Positions 4,870 to 5,973 of a stretch of DNA of 5,973 bases are shown in pieces; position 1 is the stretch's first letter; each line of letters opens with the position of its first letter. The notes under the pieces were generated by a model. That model made no database searches, was not told the origin of the DNA, and was given only the letters and a program-made list of their open reading frames with translations. The DNA comes from Candidatus Iainarchaeum sp. (lineage in GTDB: Archaea > Iainarchaeota > Iainarchaeia > Iainarchaeales > GW2011-AR10). A program made the position numbers and the translations under genes. The DNA lies in assembly GCA_016186855.1 (NCBI GenBank), contig JACPKT010000023.1, forward strand, positions 1-5,973, read 5' to 3'.

Positions 4870-5585
4870 GGGCGCGCGCGCAAGCCGCAGTAACTGATGC
4901 TCTTTATTTTTTGCTTATTGTCACTGGCGTGAGCGTTTTGCTGTTCACTTTTTCAAACACTTACGGCAACAGCGTGAGCACTAAAGTCACCACAAATCAC
5001 AACACGACTTTTGCGGCAGACGCGCTTAAAACAATCCTTTACAGCAGCACTCCGCGCGACCCCCAAAAAAGCCTTTATGCCCCTGCAACAGAAATAGAGG
5101 TTGACCACCTGCTTGCATTCATTAAAGAAGATTACTCTGATGACAGCGAACTATTGCCCCAAACAAAAGAAGTTCTGGCAAAAGATATAATTGGGATATT
5201 GGCCCCCATTGCAACAAATTACGATTACGCGTTTTATGTTTCAGTGGTTGAGGAAAAGTTTGTGTTTGTTTTTTTGAAAACAACTGACGTGGCAAACCGG
5301 GTTGTCAATTATTATTTTTGCGGCCAAAATTCTGACTACCGCGATTTTAAGGAAAAACTGTCAAAACTTTTGGTGAATGTAGGAGAAACGAGTTCTTCAA
5401 GTTCGCGTATAAAGCTGTCGCTTGCTGATGCAAGCGGCGGAATTTCTGCAGGCACCAATTCACAGGTTGACCTTGTGATTTGGAATGCGACTGCACTCGA
5501 AACATTCGCTGACGATGGCAGCCGGCACGAATTGATTGATTTTGCTGGAAGCGATTGGGGCTGCACGCAGTTCAATCCGGTTTAA
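4857..5585 (+). CDS. Pilin-like membrane-anchored protein G
   Basis: Last gene of the operon; 242 residues. ATG 4857 overlaps the end of protein F by 13 nt and follows GGTGGTGG at 4845-4852. The N-terminus MEKLGARA then QAAVTDALYF and a hydrophobic helix at about 15-33 is a class III-like signal, with a likely cut between A8 and Q9 as proposed for peptide C. The exposed part is helical around 80-115, then beta-rich and hydrophobic at 124-140 (Y-A-F-Y-V-S-V-V), with a five-serine run at 179-183 and two cysteines (155, 236) that could form one disulfide. No enzyme motif is visible. The stop TAA overlaps the stop of the convergent zinc-ribbon gene. Probably a pilin-like surface subunit; its substrate or partner is not evident. 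Confidence 0.75.
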   Translation: MEKLGARAQAAVTDALYFLLIVTGVSVLLFTFSNTYGNSVSTKVTTNHNTTFAADALKTILYSSTPRDPQKSLYAPATEIEVDHLLAFIKEDYSDDSELLPQTKEVLAKDIIGILAPIATNYDYAFYVSVVEEKFVFVFLKTTDVANRVVNYYFCGQNSDYRDFKEKLSKLLVNVGETSSSSSRIKLSLADASGGISAGTNSQVDLVIWNATALETFADDGSRHELIDFAGSDWGCTQFNPV

Positions 5586-5761
5586 AGCTTTTTTGACTTA
5601 AAAGTTGCCCTACATTTTGGGCAGGTAAATGCAGTGTATTCTTTAAAGGTTTCAACCTGCTTGGCGCAGTGACTGCAGAATGCAGTTCCGCATTCCGGGC
5701 AAAAAACGATGTCTTCTGCATGGGTCTTGCAGTTTGGGCACTGGCTTTCCCCTATGTCCAT
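5582..5761 (-). CDS. Double zinc-ribbon protein, C-terminal part (start uncertain)
   Basis: On the minus strand, ATG 5759-5761 to TAA 5582-5584 encodes 59 residues with four C-x-x-C knuckles: C-P-N-C, nine residues, C-P-E-C-G, four residues, C-S-H-C, fourteen residues, C-P-K-C. This is the pattern of two small zinc ribbons, likely binding two Zn ions; such modules serve in nucleic-acid or protein contacts and do not identify a function alone. The frame stays open upstream to 5869 with a charged helical stretch (S-D-L-E-K-E-L-A-S-L-E-A-D) but has no ATG, GTG or TTG there, and ends at an in-frame TAA (5870-5872). The ATG lacks a clear ribosome site, so the zinc ribbons are probably the C-terminus of a longer, interrupted protein. 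Its stop overlaps that of protein G. Confidence 0.6.
   Translation of the reverse strand: MDIGESQCPNCKTHAEDIVFCPECGTAFCSHCAKQVETFKEYTAFTCPKCRATFKSKKL
5589..5594 (+). terminator. Possible oligo-T terminator of the pilin operon
   Basis: A six-T run begins four bases after the stop of protein G. Archaeal transcription often ends at oligo-T without a hairpin. The run lies within the 3' end of the convergent zinc-ribbon gene, so the two transcription units may share their ends. Confidence 0.35.
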
Positions 5762-5869
5762 CTCTTTTGAAATTGAATCGGCTTCAAGGCTTGCGAGTTC
5801 TTTTTCGAGGTCGCTGAAATCTTCTTTGCGAGAAATTCCCTGAGAGCTTTTTTTGCCTTTTTTTTGCTC

Positions 5870-5973
5870 TTAAAAAATGTCTGAAATGCTTAATCCTTCA
5901 AGCTCTTTTTGGGCCTGCGATATTTCTTGTCTTTCCTGCACGTTTTCCCTTAAAGTTTCTTGTGTTTTTATTT
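5870..5973 (-). pseudogene. N-terminal helical fragment of the interrupted zinc-ribbon gene (cut by window edge)
   Basis: The minus strand from the right edge reads 33 codons of charged helix (T-L-R-E-N-V-Q-E-R-Q-E-I-S-Q-A-Q-K-E-L-E) to TAA at 5870-5872, in the same frame as the zinc ribbons downstream. The helix composition continues after the stop, suggesting one protein with a coiled-coil-like N-terminus and a C-terminal double zinc ribbon. The stop sits between a T6 and an A8 run (minus-strand sense), so a base change or compensating run-length changes could create it. Whether it is a real nonsense mutation or a sequence error cannot be told. Confidence 0.45.

Overview
The window looks archaeal, probably from a small-genome (DPANN-like) lineage, though the sequence does not fix the phylum. 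The evidence is (i) three genes preceded by a BRE/TATA-type promoter about 26-33 nt before the start codon, leaving little or no leader; (ii) GGTG-rich Shine-Dalgarno sites at the genes inside the downstream operon; and (iii) a run of short proteins with archaeal class III (type IV pilin-like) N-termini beside a FlaJ/PilC/TadC-like membrane platform protein. This is a type IV filament (pilus-like surface structure) locus. No secretion ATPase or prepilin peptidase is present; they would have to be encoded elsewhere.

Layout. 2-1564 (+): C-terminal part of the platform protein, cut by the left edge. 1565-1643: short, hairpin-rich intercistronic stretch. 1644-2108 (+): pilin-like protein A. 2109-2257: AT-rich spacer with a promoter. 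2258-2742 (+): pilin-like protein B, whose membrane anchor and ectodomain lie in two frames joined by a -1 shift at a G GGA AAC heptamer. 2743-2924: palindrome-rich spacer with a promoter. 2925-3086 (+): 53-residue pilin-like peptide C. 3087-3127: promoter. 3128-5585 (+): compact four-gene operon of pilin-like proteins D, E, F and G with gaps of 1 nt or small overlaps. Protein E is again split after its membrane anchor by a -1 shift, here at a T TTT TTC heptamer. 5582-5973 (-): convergent zinc-ribbon gene, cut by the right edge and interrupted by an in-frame TAA.

How the genes may work together (inference): the platform protein would drive assembly of pilins cleaved at K/R-G or R-A junctions, which share a hydrophobic helix followed by variable ectodomains. 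All six ectodomain proteins have an even number of cysteines (6, 4, 8, 4, 2, 2), as expected of disulfide-bonded extracellular subunits, while the visible part of the platform protein has none.

The most notable feature is the pair of -1 frameshifts, both at canonical X XXY YYZ heptamers and both just after the membrane helix. They could be programmed frameshifting that makes anchor-only and full-length subunits, or one-base deletions (real mutations or homopolymer sequencing errors). A third interruption, the TAA in the zinc-ribbon gene, lies beside T6 and A8 runs and strengthens the error explanation. The sequence alone cannot decide.
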